Positions 12,287 to 23,966 of a stretch of DNA of 64,000 nt are shown one piece after another. Under the pieces are notes generated by a model. The model saw only the letters and a program-made list of their open reading frames with translations. It was not told the origin of the DNA and did no database searches. Position numbers and translations under genes: made by a program. The stretch's first letter is position 1. Every line of letters starts with the position of its first letter. Source of the DNA: Dasypus novemcinctus (taxonomy: Eukaryota; Chordata; Mammalia; Cingulata; Dasypodidae). Where the stretch lies: assembly GCF_030445035.2 (NCBI RefSeq), contig NC_080694.1, positions 73,237,147 through 73,301,146 on the forward strand. The letters are read 5' to 3'.

Positions 12287-13989
12287 ATTGTGCTTTGAAG
12301 TATTGAAATTTATGTGGATCCTTTCATTTTTTTTAATCCTGAAACATACTCAAATAAGGTTATTAAAGATTTAAGGATTAAAGATGAACAAACCTTTATA
12401 AGAAATTAAGTGACATAATTATGTGTGCCATTTGACCTCACTAATTTGTTACTACTTCAATTATAAACAGATTTGAATATATAAAATTCTCTTACTCTAT
12501 TATGAGAACCAGAAAAAATCCATGAATTTATTTCAGTTTAGCAAAGGGTAGTAAATGTTTAAGTTCCATGAACAGTATATTCATGACAAAGAAATTATCT
12601 ACTTTTGGACTCTACAAGTGACCTAATGGCTAACAATTTCAAAGGAATGTTGTTGGTAAGTTTTTTGCTATGTAAAGCCTTGAAGCAAACAGAAAACCAT
12701 TTGCATAGAAACACTAATAAAAAGCAAAAATCACATGAAAAAATTCCCTAAACTCAATAAATTTTTAGAAAGTAGCAAATGGAATGAATGAATTATTTAT
12801 GCCTCTATATGATCCAGGAACAAATTATATTTTACTTCATTTAGAGGATAAAAGGATAATTATTACTTAAATAATTTCATTACGCTGGCTGTTAAGTATT
12901 CTTCACGACCCATCTGGATGTATGCAATCAAAAATATTTGCTTCAGCCAGTTTCTCCAGAGATATAATCACCCTGATATCAATTTTTATGATAAATCTTG
13001 TTTTGAGAATTCCAGAAGTTCTCCATTGGTGTAAAGGCAAATCCAAGCACCCTGAAGGGCAGGGCTATAATTAAACCTTTTTTTAAAAAATCACAGTTTA
13101 GGCTACAATAGAACTTCTTTATTATCTCCCTCTATCTGCATGAAGACTTCTTTTCACTACTTTCTTTTTCCTTCAGGCATTCTAGATTTACCTTAAAGTC
13201 TCAATTTAACCTTCTGTTAAATTCTACCTTTGTGGGGAAAAAAAGTTATGTTTAGCATTGCCACTCCATGGGAAATGAACTGTCAAATCTCCTCAAGGCA
13301 CTTTTACAAAAGAAGAATAAATGTCAGATTGACATACAAGATAATAAGATTAACAAGAAAGTCATAAAAACAAACAAATAAAGAATTAAAATGCTCTTTG
13401 TCACTGACACAGAAACAGAAGAGTCGCTGGAACAAAATGGAAAGTGGAGGAACAGATAGTACATTTATGAGGAGCTGTCACATTTGAAAATGGCATTGCA
13501 CTTCTGTGAAGAAAGAGTATCTAGTCTATCTGACTGCACAGACAAAGTAGAGCCAATTCTGACTGATTTTCTCATAGCATAAATAAGTGAAACTCTAAAA
13601 GGACTCTATATGTAAATAGCAAATCTAAAACTCAAAAGTTAATAAGCAGGACCAGCGACATAATTTGTGAGAACTGGTGCAAAATAAAAGGGAATTCTTT
13701 GTTCAAATATTAAGAAGTGTTTTAAGATGGTGACAGCAAAGTATTGAACCAGGAACATGGGGCCATCTGAGCACAGGATCCTGTATGTAACTGTGTAGAT
13801 TTCAAGTCCACGAGGCTGGCCTTGATAATACAAAAAAAAATTAAGACATTATCATTATGACTAAAGGAGGGTAATAATTTCATAAACGAGACCCCAGAAT
13901 GACCAAACATAAAGAGGAAAATTGCTGATCATGACCTCATCAAAATAAAAGACTACTAGTCTACAAATAAAACTGTTGATAAAATTAAC

Positions 13990-14110
13990 ATGGTTAATGA
14001 GAGAAAGTGTGGGAGGGGTAAGAAGTGAGGCATATGGGAATCCCCTACATTTTTAATGCAACATTGATGTAAGCTAAGTATGCTTTTTTTAAAAGGTATT
14101 TAAATTAACA
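13990..14110 (+). mobile_element. Old L1 3' end fragment
   Basis: The sequence resembles the end of the L1 3' UTR: GAGAGAAAGTGTGGGAGG, ATATGGGAATCCCCTAC, TTTTTAATGCAAC and an A-rich end. It is close to the fragment ending near 54965. Confidence 0.6.
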
Positions 14111-14149
14111 TGGTGACATTTCAAATAAAAAAGGAGACACCATGGCAGT

Positions 14150-14340
14150 CGTTTCTGAACTAGAGAGCCTCATATCAGAACTGATCTCAAGTAAATGAGA
14201 TATTTACTTAAATCCCCTAAGCCTCAGTTCTCTTATATTAAAATGGTAATTGTGTCAGGACTTTCTTTGTTGGGTTTTTGTAATCATAAGTGAGCTAATA
14301 TACATGAACAAAGAACAATAACTTACACTTACAGGTCAAA
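14150..14340 (-). repeat. MIR SINE, reverse orientation
   Basis: The blocks AAGCCTCAGTTCTCTTATATT, AAAATGGTAAT and GTGAGCTAATATACATGAAC fit a reversed MIR. The same copy is found at 45155-45330 (unit C) and 63125-63290 (unit D), so it predates the duplications. Confidence 0.65.
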
Positions 14341-14679
14341 CATTAAATGTTATTTGTTTTTATCATATTTGCAACATGTAACAAAATGGTGATATTAATG
14401 TGATGGATATAAACTGAACTTTTCTTCAAAACAATAAAAATGGAAGCAATACAAAGAGGGAAAAGGAACATTGCATTTATATCTCTTACTAGAAAGTTTG
14501 TCTAGATGGAAAGATCACATGGCAATAGCCCTCAAATGAAAAAGACAGTATTTTCTTACCTGAAGGATACAGCAAGATTTGGGAATACAGACTGGTTATA
14601 CAGGCATGATTGCCCCACAGAGAAATGTGATCATTTAGATGACAAAATCAAAAGAAATATATTACTGTTAGTACCACAG

Positions 14680-15230
14680 TAAAGAGTCAGATATAGCAGG
14701 GACAAAAGCAATTCTACTTCTCTTGATTGTGCTACTGAGCAATAGCCTCACTGCATGATGTGCACAGAAGCTAATACTATGACACAATGATTTTGAAAAA
14801 GGAAGGAATTTTATTGCAAGGTTGACGAGCAAAGGGACAGAAGGCAAGCCCAAATTTGTCCCCTCAATCTGAAAATTTAGGGAAGTTTTATGGCTTGGGA
14901 AGAAAGGGAGGTGGGGGCAGTGTTGGGGTTTTGGGTTGGCATATTTTGATAGGCTGTTCATAGTGTTGTCTGCACATGGTGGTAATATGCTTCTGCACCA
15001 GATCTTCCTTGTTGAGGTACCCATCGCTTTGTTTTCTTCTGATGACTCCTCAACCTCGTAATCTTGGTTCCAAGGAAGGCGAGTTCTGCTCCTGCTGTCT
15101 CAAAGGTGGCCTAAAGGACAAGAGTCACTGTTTTCTGTGCAGTTTCAGGTTATATGACCTACAGTAAAACAAGCTCAAAAGAAAAGGTCACAGGAACAGA
15201 AAACATCACCCCAAACTAGGTTTAGCCTAT
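14680..15230 (-). mobile_element. Possible solo LTR of an endogenous retrovirus
   Basis: Present in unit A but apparently not at the corresponding place in units C and D. On the minus strand it has an AATAAA (TTGCAATAAAATTCC, about 14805-14819) followed by a GT-rich segment, as in LTRs. No clear TG...CA ends or target-site duplication were found. Edges are approximate. Confidence 0.3.
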
Positions 15231-17809
15231 CCATGATTTCAAGTCCTTTTTCTCTGATTTCCACTGAACTGGAGCAATTTGAAAAAGGAGAGAATATTAA
15301 AGTAATCATATTCTTGTATTAGTAATAGGATGTAATGTGCCCACATTCCCTAACTCTTATTGCCAATTTTCTTCCCACCTTATAAACCATAGAGTATTTT
15401 CCAAGGGAGCTCTCAAATGCGAAAGCAAATCCATACCTCCGTGCCAAGAAATAGGAATATCAACTATGGAACATAACAGTCAATTGAGATTTGTGTTGCT
15501 GTCCATGGTCCTGAAACAAAGGGCAAAGCTTTCCAAGGGAAAATGGAATCCAATATTGGAATTCCCCAAAGCTACATTACAGGGAAGAAAAGATTGCCCT
15601 GTTTATTCTTACAGTAGCTCTTTTCAGCACCCAGAGGACGTATTCTCTCTCAATTTTCATTGCTAGACATCTTCAGCTCATAAAAGGCATGCCGAGTTTC
15701 AGAAAGGTAGGCAGAAATTTTGGAAGATGTAGAACTGATGCTGAGATCCCAGCCTTAAATATCACTTCAAATATTTTTCTCTTATTTTATAATCACTGGG
15801 AGTATAAACCTATAAAGCATCCTTGTCTATTTATCTAAACAATCAATTAGGTATGAACTAAAGAGGAGACAGACTGGGAAATTACCCATATATTCTGCCT
15901 GTTACAGAATGGTATGACTTCTTCCTATTATTAAAGTTAAAAATCCAGTATTTAAAACAAATTTCCCTCTTTATGGTAAGCCACAATATATGTGGTGGGT
16001 TATGAAGCCACTTTACTTCCCATATTTTTATTGCCATATCTTATTTTCAATTCGACACCCTGATTCTGCAGATGTTCTCCAAAGCATATACATAAAAGCC
16101 AGATATGTTTTAAATACATGAAAATCATTAATAATTGAGTTTAATTTCTAATTTTCTTTAAATATCAGGAAATTATTTTTTTCTAAATGGCTTTTTCATG
16201 CAATTCCATTTTGTGGGTCAGAGAGTTAATAATGGTTTGAGCATATCTGGTGTATTTTAAACCGGATGGTGAAAGTCTTAAAATATGCAAATTTTTTATG
16301 ACAATGAAAAAGGTATTGGGATGTTTTGAAACCAACCCTCATTAGAAGTGTAGTAGAGGTGAGGAAATTTCTCAAAGTTTTTTCCACCTTATAAAACCTG
16401 GAATCCAATGTGCTCCCTAAATCTGCTTCCTAGGGCACTCACTATTTTACTGTAGCCATTTCAAAACATTTCCTTCTCCTGTCCTTGTTTGTCAAACTCT
16501 ATTATAGAGAGCTCCTCAATCTGCATCTACTTTCAGATTTAAATTCAGTTTTTTATTCTTCTGTCAGTGCCTCCCACACCTGTAAAGGTCACTTATGTCC
16601 TTCCTTCTTCCCTCCCAACTACAAGAACAAATTCACTACATCTGGAAATGAAATGCTCAAAAAGAAGCTATAACACAAAATATGCCATCTTTTGTCCAAG
16701 TACATAAAGGAGATAATATCAGGTTTTGCAAATAATGAAGAAAAGAAGATTCAAAAGCTTTTTTCTGGCTTTCTGCAAACAACCCAAATTTAGTGAACTA
16801 TTAAACCTTATTACAATTAACTTATTTACTATCCTCAAGACTTAAACATCACTGAAGAAAACACTGTAATTACAGAAGTGCAAAGAAATTGAAAATGAAT
16901 GAACTTTTGTAGGAAACATGAGTTTTATTTGATGGAAAAAAGAGCATAAAGAGAAAGCATATTCTTCAAATGAGAAGAGCTGAAACTTATGCTGACCTCA
17001 AAAGGAGCTGAAATGAGGTAGATATTTTACTGGGTTCATGGAAGCCATTGTTGCTACCAGTGTCATATTAATAGAACTAAGGTGAAGAAGGTACATCTCA
17101 CTTAAAGTAGATTAATCCTTAATATCTGAAGTCAGTTTGTTTAATAGAAAATAAAAACAGGAATTAAGGAAATTAATCATACAAGAAAATAGGATTTCAT
17201 GGGGTTGATCACAGATACCTCAAGGAGAAGTCAGTACTGTGTGATCTAAGGAAGTAATTCCTGGGATCATTGAAGGCAGGAATTTTCAGGGTGAGTAAGA
17301 AGTCACCTCTAGCCCTATTTACATTGTAACTAAGATAAGGAAAAGCTATGATTACTATCTAAATGTTTTTGTTCAAGTCTTTAAATATCAGGTTGTTATA
17401 ATTAGTTTATCCCTGTCTATTTCCTTAAGATGAAATTCTTCAGGTAGTCTTTTCCCAAGGCTTACTGATGTAGCATAGTTGAGTAAGTAAAAGTGTCACC
17501 TTGTTAAACTGATTTAGGAAGAGAACAGCGGAGTTGTATCAAAAGAAAAATGTTCACAGAGATGATAGGCTGAAAACATGGATATCTGAGAAAATATTAA
17601 TGAGGTATCAACCATGAAAATATTCACAAAGTCTCAGTCTGGATATAACATTAATGTCTAGCAGTCTAACGGCCCATGATCTGTAAAAGCTCTGTGTTTT
17701 GGGTCATTTAAAAGAACCATACTTGCCCTCAGAGCATTTTTGAGGTGGACAAAGATCCGGGGCTGGAAGGATTTGACTCTCAATAGTGAGTATTTCCCAG
17801 ACGTTATTT

Positions 17810-17825
17810 GTCTTTTCTTCCAGTG
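17810..17825 (+). promoter_or_regulatory. Conserved splice acceptor before OR coding exon, copy A
   Basis: A pyrimidine run ending in TTCTTCCAG lies just before the ATG. The same position has TTTAATTTAG in copy B (about 41964-41974) and TTTTCTCCAG in copy C (about 56448-56457). OR genes usually have an upstream non-coding exon spliced directly to the coding exon, so this is the probable acceptor. Confidence 0.5.
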
Positions 17826-18746
17826 ATGCTGAATCAAACCTCAGTCACTGAATTTCTCCTCCTGGGAGTGACAGACATCCAAGAGCTGCAGCCTCTTCTA
17901 CTTATCATTTTCCTCACGATCTACATCTGCAATGTGGCTGGGAGTGGGGCCATCCTGATGATCGTCATCTCTGACCCAAGACTCCACACTCCTATGTATT
18001 TCTTCCTGGGAAACCTCTCATGGCTAGACATCTGCTACTCCGCAAAAACAGTGCCAAAGATGCTGGAGAACTTAATCTCTTCACACAAACAATTTCTTTC
18101 TTGGGATGCATTAGCCAGCTGCATTTCTTCCACTTCCTGGGCAGCACTGAGACCTTGCTGTTGGGTGTGATGGCCTTGGACCGCTCTGTGGCTATCTGCA
18201 AACCACTTCATTACACTGTCATCATGAATCATCAGTCTGTATCCAGATGGCCAGCACAATCTGGGTCACTGGTTTTTTCCATTCCCTGCTGCACTCCACA
18301 ATGACCTCTCGCTTGAAATTCTGTGGTTCTAACCACATCCATCACTTCTGTGATGTTAAGCCACTGCTGGAACTGGCTTGTGGGAACATTGACCTCAACC
18401 AGTGGTTGATTAATACCGTCACAGGAACCATTGCCATCGGTTCCTTCTCTCTGACACTTCTCTCCTATTTCTCCATCCTCACATACCTCTTCTTCAAGAC
18501 TCATTCTTGCAGAATGCTTCAGAAAGCACTGTCCACCTGTGCCTCCCATTCATGGTCGTTATTCTTTTTTACTTTCCTGTTCTCTTCACCTACATTCGTC
18601 CTGCTTCGGGCAGCTCCATGGACCAGGAAGCAATCATCGCCATCATGTACAGTGTGATCATTCCTGTGCTAAATCCACTGATCTATACCTTAAGGAACAG
18701 GGAGGTGAAGCAGGCCATGAGTAGGGTGATCAGAAGGAAGTTCTGA
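17826..18746 (+). pseudogene. OR12D-like: OR12D-like olfactory receptor pseudogene, copy A
   Basis: A single-exon class II odorant receptor (seven-transmembrane, G-protein-coupled, olfactory neuron cilia) in decayed form. The start is the ATG of MLNQTSVTEFLLLG, and the end is RRKF followed by TGA, about 307 codons, the normal OR length. Visible motifs are [10 protein letters not shown] (TM2), [15 protein letters not shown] (end of TM3), a SNHIHHF-CDVKPLL loop and PVLNPLIYTLRN (TM7). Three single-base deletions break the frame, near 18090, 18235 and 18549, and one codon of the HHFFCD loop motif is missing. None of these lesions is shared with copies B or C. The resemblance to OR12D is from recalled family features; the exact ortholog is uncertain. 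Confidence 0.85.
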
Positions 18747-19345
18747 CTTATGCAATCTCACACATCTTCTGAGGCATTAATAATCATGCAACGAGAAAGT
18801 GGAAATTTGAATGTATACCTTGTCTCAAATACTTTATAATATTTATAAAAAGGGAATTCTGTACAAAAAATAAATGGGAATGTGTAGTCTAGTTCATTAA
18901 ATGGTGCCTTCCTAGATAATGTAAGAGAAACTGGAACTGGGCAATACCTATGGAAACCTAATGTGAATTTGTTTTATGATATCAGTTGTCATAAAGGATT
19001 TATTAGATGTTCTGATATATTCTTACATGGAATCAGATGTGGAAATGTGCCTGTATTACTTGTGTAGATAGATTTAGGCTTGTCTATCTCTGTGATCCCT
19101 CTCGGCTAACACATTTTAATGTGAGCAACAAAATTACTTTTTTGTTATTGTTGACATTATTATATTTTGAGTACATTAATTTAGTGGTTAGTAAATTATA
19201 AAAGCAAATGCTAAGCCACATAGGAATTAAGGAGAATTTTTAATAAGTTTGCCATGGTTTTTTGTTCTCCAACAACGAAGCAAATAAGTAATTAAGCCAA
19301 TAACATTGTAACCACTAATTAATGGAAATAAAAGTAATGGTTGAC

Positions 19346-20435
19346 CTAAAGCAAGGCTTCTTAACCTTTTTTGTTCCAGGGACCCCTTTGCTAGTCAGGT
19401 GAAAATCATGGGCTCCTCCTCAGAATGTAGCAGCAGATAGTTTTTCAACACTTAACATAGACATGTGTTTAAATTAAATTTTTGGATTATCCAAAAATTA
19501 CATTTTACAACTTTCCCATCATTTCAATACTTCATAAAGTAACATGGTGCAACAACTGTTCAAACGACCATTTTCAGCAAATATTTATAAATTTGAATTT
19601 TCCCACAGTGTCATAAAACCTCTCTGCCATCTTTACTAAACTTTTTGCAGGCAGTTATCCACTGCACTCAGAACAGACTACCTCAAAATAAAAATCATAC
19701 TAAGTCCACACTAAACTGTGTATTATTTAATAAATATATCATACCTGCTCCAACACATTCTCACAAGAATAATGTTTATTTGAATTGTCAATTCAAGATC
19801 AGAGGACCCCAGTTTAGAATCCCTAAACTAAAAGCTCTGGAACTCTCCATCTAGAACTCTTTTGGAAGACTCCAGACAAGCAAGAAGGAGATAAAAGGAG
19901 AGACATGAAAGAGATGAAGAGGTGGAAAAGGGGATGAGCATACAAGGAAGAAGGACTGCTGAGGATAGAGCATGGCTGCTGGGTTGAAGAACAGTCAGGA
20001 GGGTGGTGTGGCTATTTCAGAGTTGGGGAGTTGAGAAGTCAGAGAGGATAGTAGAGAGTTAATGGGTAGTCAGATCGTGTTGACCTGGAGGGCCACTGTG
20101 AGAACTTGGATATGTGGGGAGCAATTGCTGGGTTTTCAGGAAAGTGACATGTGACCTGATTTATCTTTTTGAAGGATGGCTAGTTACTCTGATGAGAACA
20201 GACTGTGAGAGGCAATGGTTAGATCAATGAGGAGGTAATGGCAGTAGTTTCGGTGGGAGGTGATGGCTCAGACCAGGGCAATATATGCAGGTGGATCTGG
20301 GTAATTACAGGAGAGGAAGCCAGAATCATTTCCTGATGGCTCTGATGTAAGATAAGAGAGAAAGAAGTCAGGGACGGTACTTACCTTGCTGATATGAGCA
20401 CCTGGAAGGATGAAATTGCCAACCACAGACACAGA
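19346..20435. repeat. Old interspersed repeats, unclassified
   Basis: The start (about 19350-19440) carries the phrase CTTCTTAACCTTTTTTGTTCC with GGGACCCCTTTG, typical of a common old mammalian repeat. About 19980-20430 resembles another old repeat (GGATGGCTAGTTACTCTG, ACCTGGAAGGATGAAATTGC). I cannot name either family with confidence. No gene is visible. Confidence 0.4.
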
Positions 20436-20985
20436 TAAGAGATTAGTTTTCTATTCCACCATTAAAATTACAACAAATTTAGTGACTTAAAACAACACAA
20501 ATGTACTGCCTTTCAATTCTGATGGTCAAGAGTCTAAAATGGGTCTCACTTAGATAAAATCGGGTGTTGGCAAGCTGCTATCCTTTCTGGAGCTCTGGGG
20601 AGGGCTCATCCCTACTTGTTGGAATTGCTGGCAGAATGCAGTCCTGTGCAGTTATAGGACTGGCATTCTCTTTTTTTTTTTTTTTTGCCTATGAGCAGAA
20701 GGAGGTGGCTTCTAGAAGCATGCCTTGGCCAGAGGCCCTCTTCCTCCACTTTCAAGTCAGTAACAGCACCCTGTCCTTATTTGCATATCTCTAACCACAC
20801 TGCTTTCAAGAATTAGTGATTGCAATGCATACACCAGATAATCCAGGATATCTCACCATCTAAAGATCCAATCCCTAATCACATCTGCAAAGAAATTTTT
20901 GCCATGTAAGTTAACATATTCACAGATTCTCAGGATTAGGGTGTGGGCGTCTCAGGGACCCAATGTTTGTCTTCCACAGAAGGCT
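20436..20985 (-). mobile_element. MLT1-type MaLR LTR
   Basis: Reverse orientation: the minus strand begins TGTGGAAGACAAACATTGGG and contains the order ATTAGGGTGTGGGCGTC (as complement), AACATATTCACAG, ATCACATCTGCAAAG, GATAATCCAGGATA and AAAACAACACAAATGTA, which is typical of MLT1 LTRs. A poly-T run at 20671-20687 interrupts it. Confidence 0.8.
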
Positions 20986-21019
20986 ATTTGGGGAGCAGAT
21001 TTTTAGGGGACACCAAGAG

Positions 21020-23966
21020 TTCTTTTTTTTAGAGTTGAAGATTTTTTATGTTTTGTTTTAAAGATACATACAACACACAAAATGATACATTAAAAGGTAT
21101 AAGAGGTTCCAATATGCCCCATTCATCACCGCGACCACTCCTCCCACATCAACAACCTCTTTCATCAGTGTGGTACATTCATTGAATTTGGTGAACACAT
21201 TTTGGAGCACTGCTACACTGCTTGGATTATAATTTACATTGTAGTTTACACTCTCTCACAGTCTATTCAGTGGGTTATGGCAGGATATATGATGTCCAGC
21301 ATCTGTCCCTACAATATCATTCAGGACACCTCCAAGTTCCAAAAATGCCCCCATATCACACAACTTATTCAATCTCCCTGCCCTCAGCAACTCCTGTGGA
21401 CACTGTCTTCACATCAAAGATACAATTTTTTCCATTACTAGAGTCACAATTGTTCTATAGTAGAATACCAGTAAGTCCACTCTAATACATATTTTATTCC
21501 TCCAAATTGTGGACCTCCATCTTGTGGAGATGTACACTCCACCTCTAAATCAAGAAGGGGCTTGGCTCAGATATGGCTGATGAATGTGATTCTTCTGCTT
21601 GCAGTTGTAGACTCATTTCCCTGGTGTGCTGGGTGACCATCCTCACCTCCCTGTTAGCTGACCTGGGTAAGTTCAATGATCCAGAGAGTAGCTGTTGCAA
21701 CTCTGCTAAGGCTCAGGGCCCAGCTGACACTTGGGAAGTCCAGAGATTCAAGCCTCCTGAGAATACACCAACCCCAGCACCAACCACAATTTCAGAAAAA
21801 GTGACAGAAGAGGCATGAGTAGAGAGGTCACATCTGAGTCCAACTCCATCACACTCAGGAGCACAAATTCCAAAGTAGGTTTCACTGGCAAGGCACTAAA
21901 CTCCAGAGCCATCTGTCATGACCAGAGAACCTGTGTGTCCATAGCCTTCAGGATCACCACTACCTGGGGTTGTATCTACTTTGACTGTCTCTGGGATCCT
22001 TCTGAGAATTGCATAAGCACAGCCCCTCTGATGACCTCCCAACTTATTTTGAAGTCTCTTAGCCATATAAACTCATTTGTCTTTACCATTTCCCCCTTTT
22101 ATTCAAGGTCTTTTACTACCAGCTGGTGCTTGGTAGTAATCCTTCAGCACCTGGGAAGCTCATTGCTGGGAGTCATGTCCCACACTGGGGGGAAGCTAAT
22201 GCATTCACATCCTGAGTTTGGCTTAGAGAGTGCTCACATCTGAGCAACATGGAAGTTCTCAGGAGGTAACTCTCAGGCATCCTGCAGGTCTAGGTCTAGT
22301 TGAAATTTCAAGCACACAGACTCATAAGCATAGCCATCAGTATCAAGGACCCATCATTGGACCATCATTCTCCACTGATCTTTGCCCTTGCACCTAGGGA
22401 TTGTTGCTGTTCCACTGGGGAATGAGAAAGAACTCCCCAGAATGGGAACTCAGCACTCCCTCAGTTATCTTGTGTAACTCTATCCACTATGACAATACCT
22501 AACTAACATCCAAAAATACTTATATACCCTATATACATTCCCTGGAAAATTCCCTCTCAACCAGGTGTCCCCCATCAATGACACCCCACACCATTGCTCC
22601 TCCTCTGCCATAGTTGAACCCCTTTGTGATCAAAATTTCTTCCAAAATGAAGCCTAATATATTGCCAAATTCTAGTAGTAGGGAAATGAAATAGTAATAA
22701 TAGGCATAAAGATTAGAAAGAGAACATATAATAAATCAAAAAAAATTAAAATTAAGTAAAAATAAATTAAGGTATTAAAAAATGAAAAATATCATAAAAC
22801 TTTCTTTTTGATGTTTTGCCTTTCATCACTGTAATAGATGTTGGCTTGTATGTACAGTGGCAATAGTACTCATCCATTCCTTCCTCAGTGTCTAAAACCT
22901 TTTATTTTTATTTTTAATTTTGTCTTCAAAAAGTTTTAGATATCAGTAAAGTCACATATACAATATAGGGAGCTCCCATATACCCCACATCAAACCATTT
23001 TCCCCCTTCCCCAGCAATGAACTTTTTACATGTGTATTTTATATTTGTTACAGCTGATGTACAGATATTGAAACACAGCTACTAACCATGGTTCCATTAT
23101 GGTCTATATTGTGGTTTATATTTTAGACCGTACACTTTTCTAAATATTTGGTTATATTATGGTGTATAATTTAGACTATACCATTTTATAAATTTTTGGT
23201 GAAATTTAACATGTTCTAATTACATCATTGCCCGATCTTGTGGAACACTTCCATTGCCCCACAGTTACCCCCTCTTCCATCTATTCTATTTCTCTTTTCC
23301 CCTGCCCTAAGGACCCACAGTGACAACCAAGCTTCACTGCTTGAAGGACAAGATTCATAGATACTTGCAACAATGTTGAGGGCTTGACACACTAGTCTGT
23401 CCTCCCCCATTGGAAGCAACCCATGCGCTCAACAGATACACTCTCCTCTGTTTTAGAACCTTAGGCCTCCCCAGGATGGGGATACAACACCTTCCCACTC
23501 ATTGTATGGGTCTCCACCCACTGATATAACACAATATGACAAGATGAGCACTCACACACTCCACAGAAGCCTGTCTCAGTTGCACCCTATGCAAGATTCT
23601 CCCTGTCAAACACTTTAAACAAGTAACTCTTCCTTATTATATTTTCTAAAGAATTTTCTCAAAATTGTAGTTTCAACCATGTACCTGACAATCTCCCATG
23701 TTCATTTGCTCCCCTCAAACCCTCTCCCCCAGTTCCATGGACCATCTAATCCATCCTCCCAACCTTAGACCCGTCAAGCCTGCAAAGTCCCATCCAATAG
23801 TATCCCCATGTCCCCATCTTATCCCTTCACTGCACAGCTACTTACCTCTACCTTATCATAGATTTCGACTGTGTAGGCATCAGCTCACATCCTTCCTCTC
23901 CACCCCTATTTCCTGTAAACCTATCGTCCAGTCTCTAGCTTTCTGAGGGAGCTTGATTAACTTAAT
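21020..23966 (-). mobile_element. L1 3' UTR of the large minus-strand L1
   Basis: About 2.9 kb between the ORF2 stop and the A-tail. It matches the UTRs of the plus-strand copies at 31.5-34.7 kb (diverged subfamily) and more distantly 45.7-48.5 kb. Open frames inside it, such as the ones near 21200 and 21815, are chance frames in UTR. Confidence 0.75.

Larger units (their letters stand above)
12287..19345. repeat. Olfactory-receptor segmental unit A
   Basis: Collinear with unit B (37130-43750) and with parts of units C and D. Shared landmarks include the block near 13400 (compare 38745, 44520 and 62470), the CAGCACCCAGAGGACG block at about 15628 (39615 and 49120), the OR gene, and the 600 bp after it. 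Apart from the OR pseudogene, a MIR, an old L1 fragment and a possible LTR, nothing gene-like is visible. Edges are approximate. Confidence 0.7.

Noticed and set aside
18035-18549. Minus-strand frames over the OR pseudogenes (also 42232-42447 and 56902-57180)
   Set aside because: Antisense shadows of OR coding sequence; they recur only because the sense strand is duplicated.
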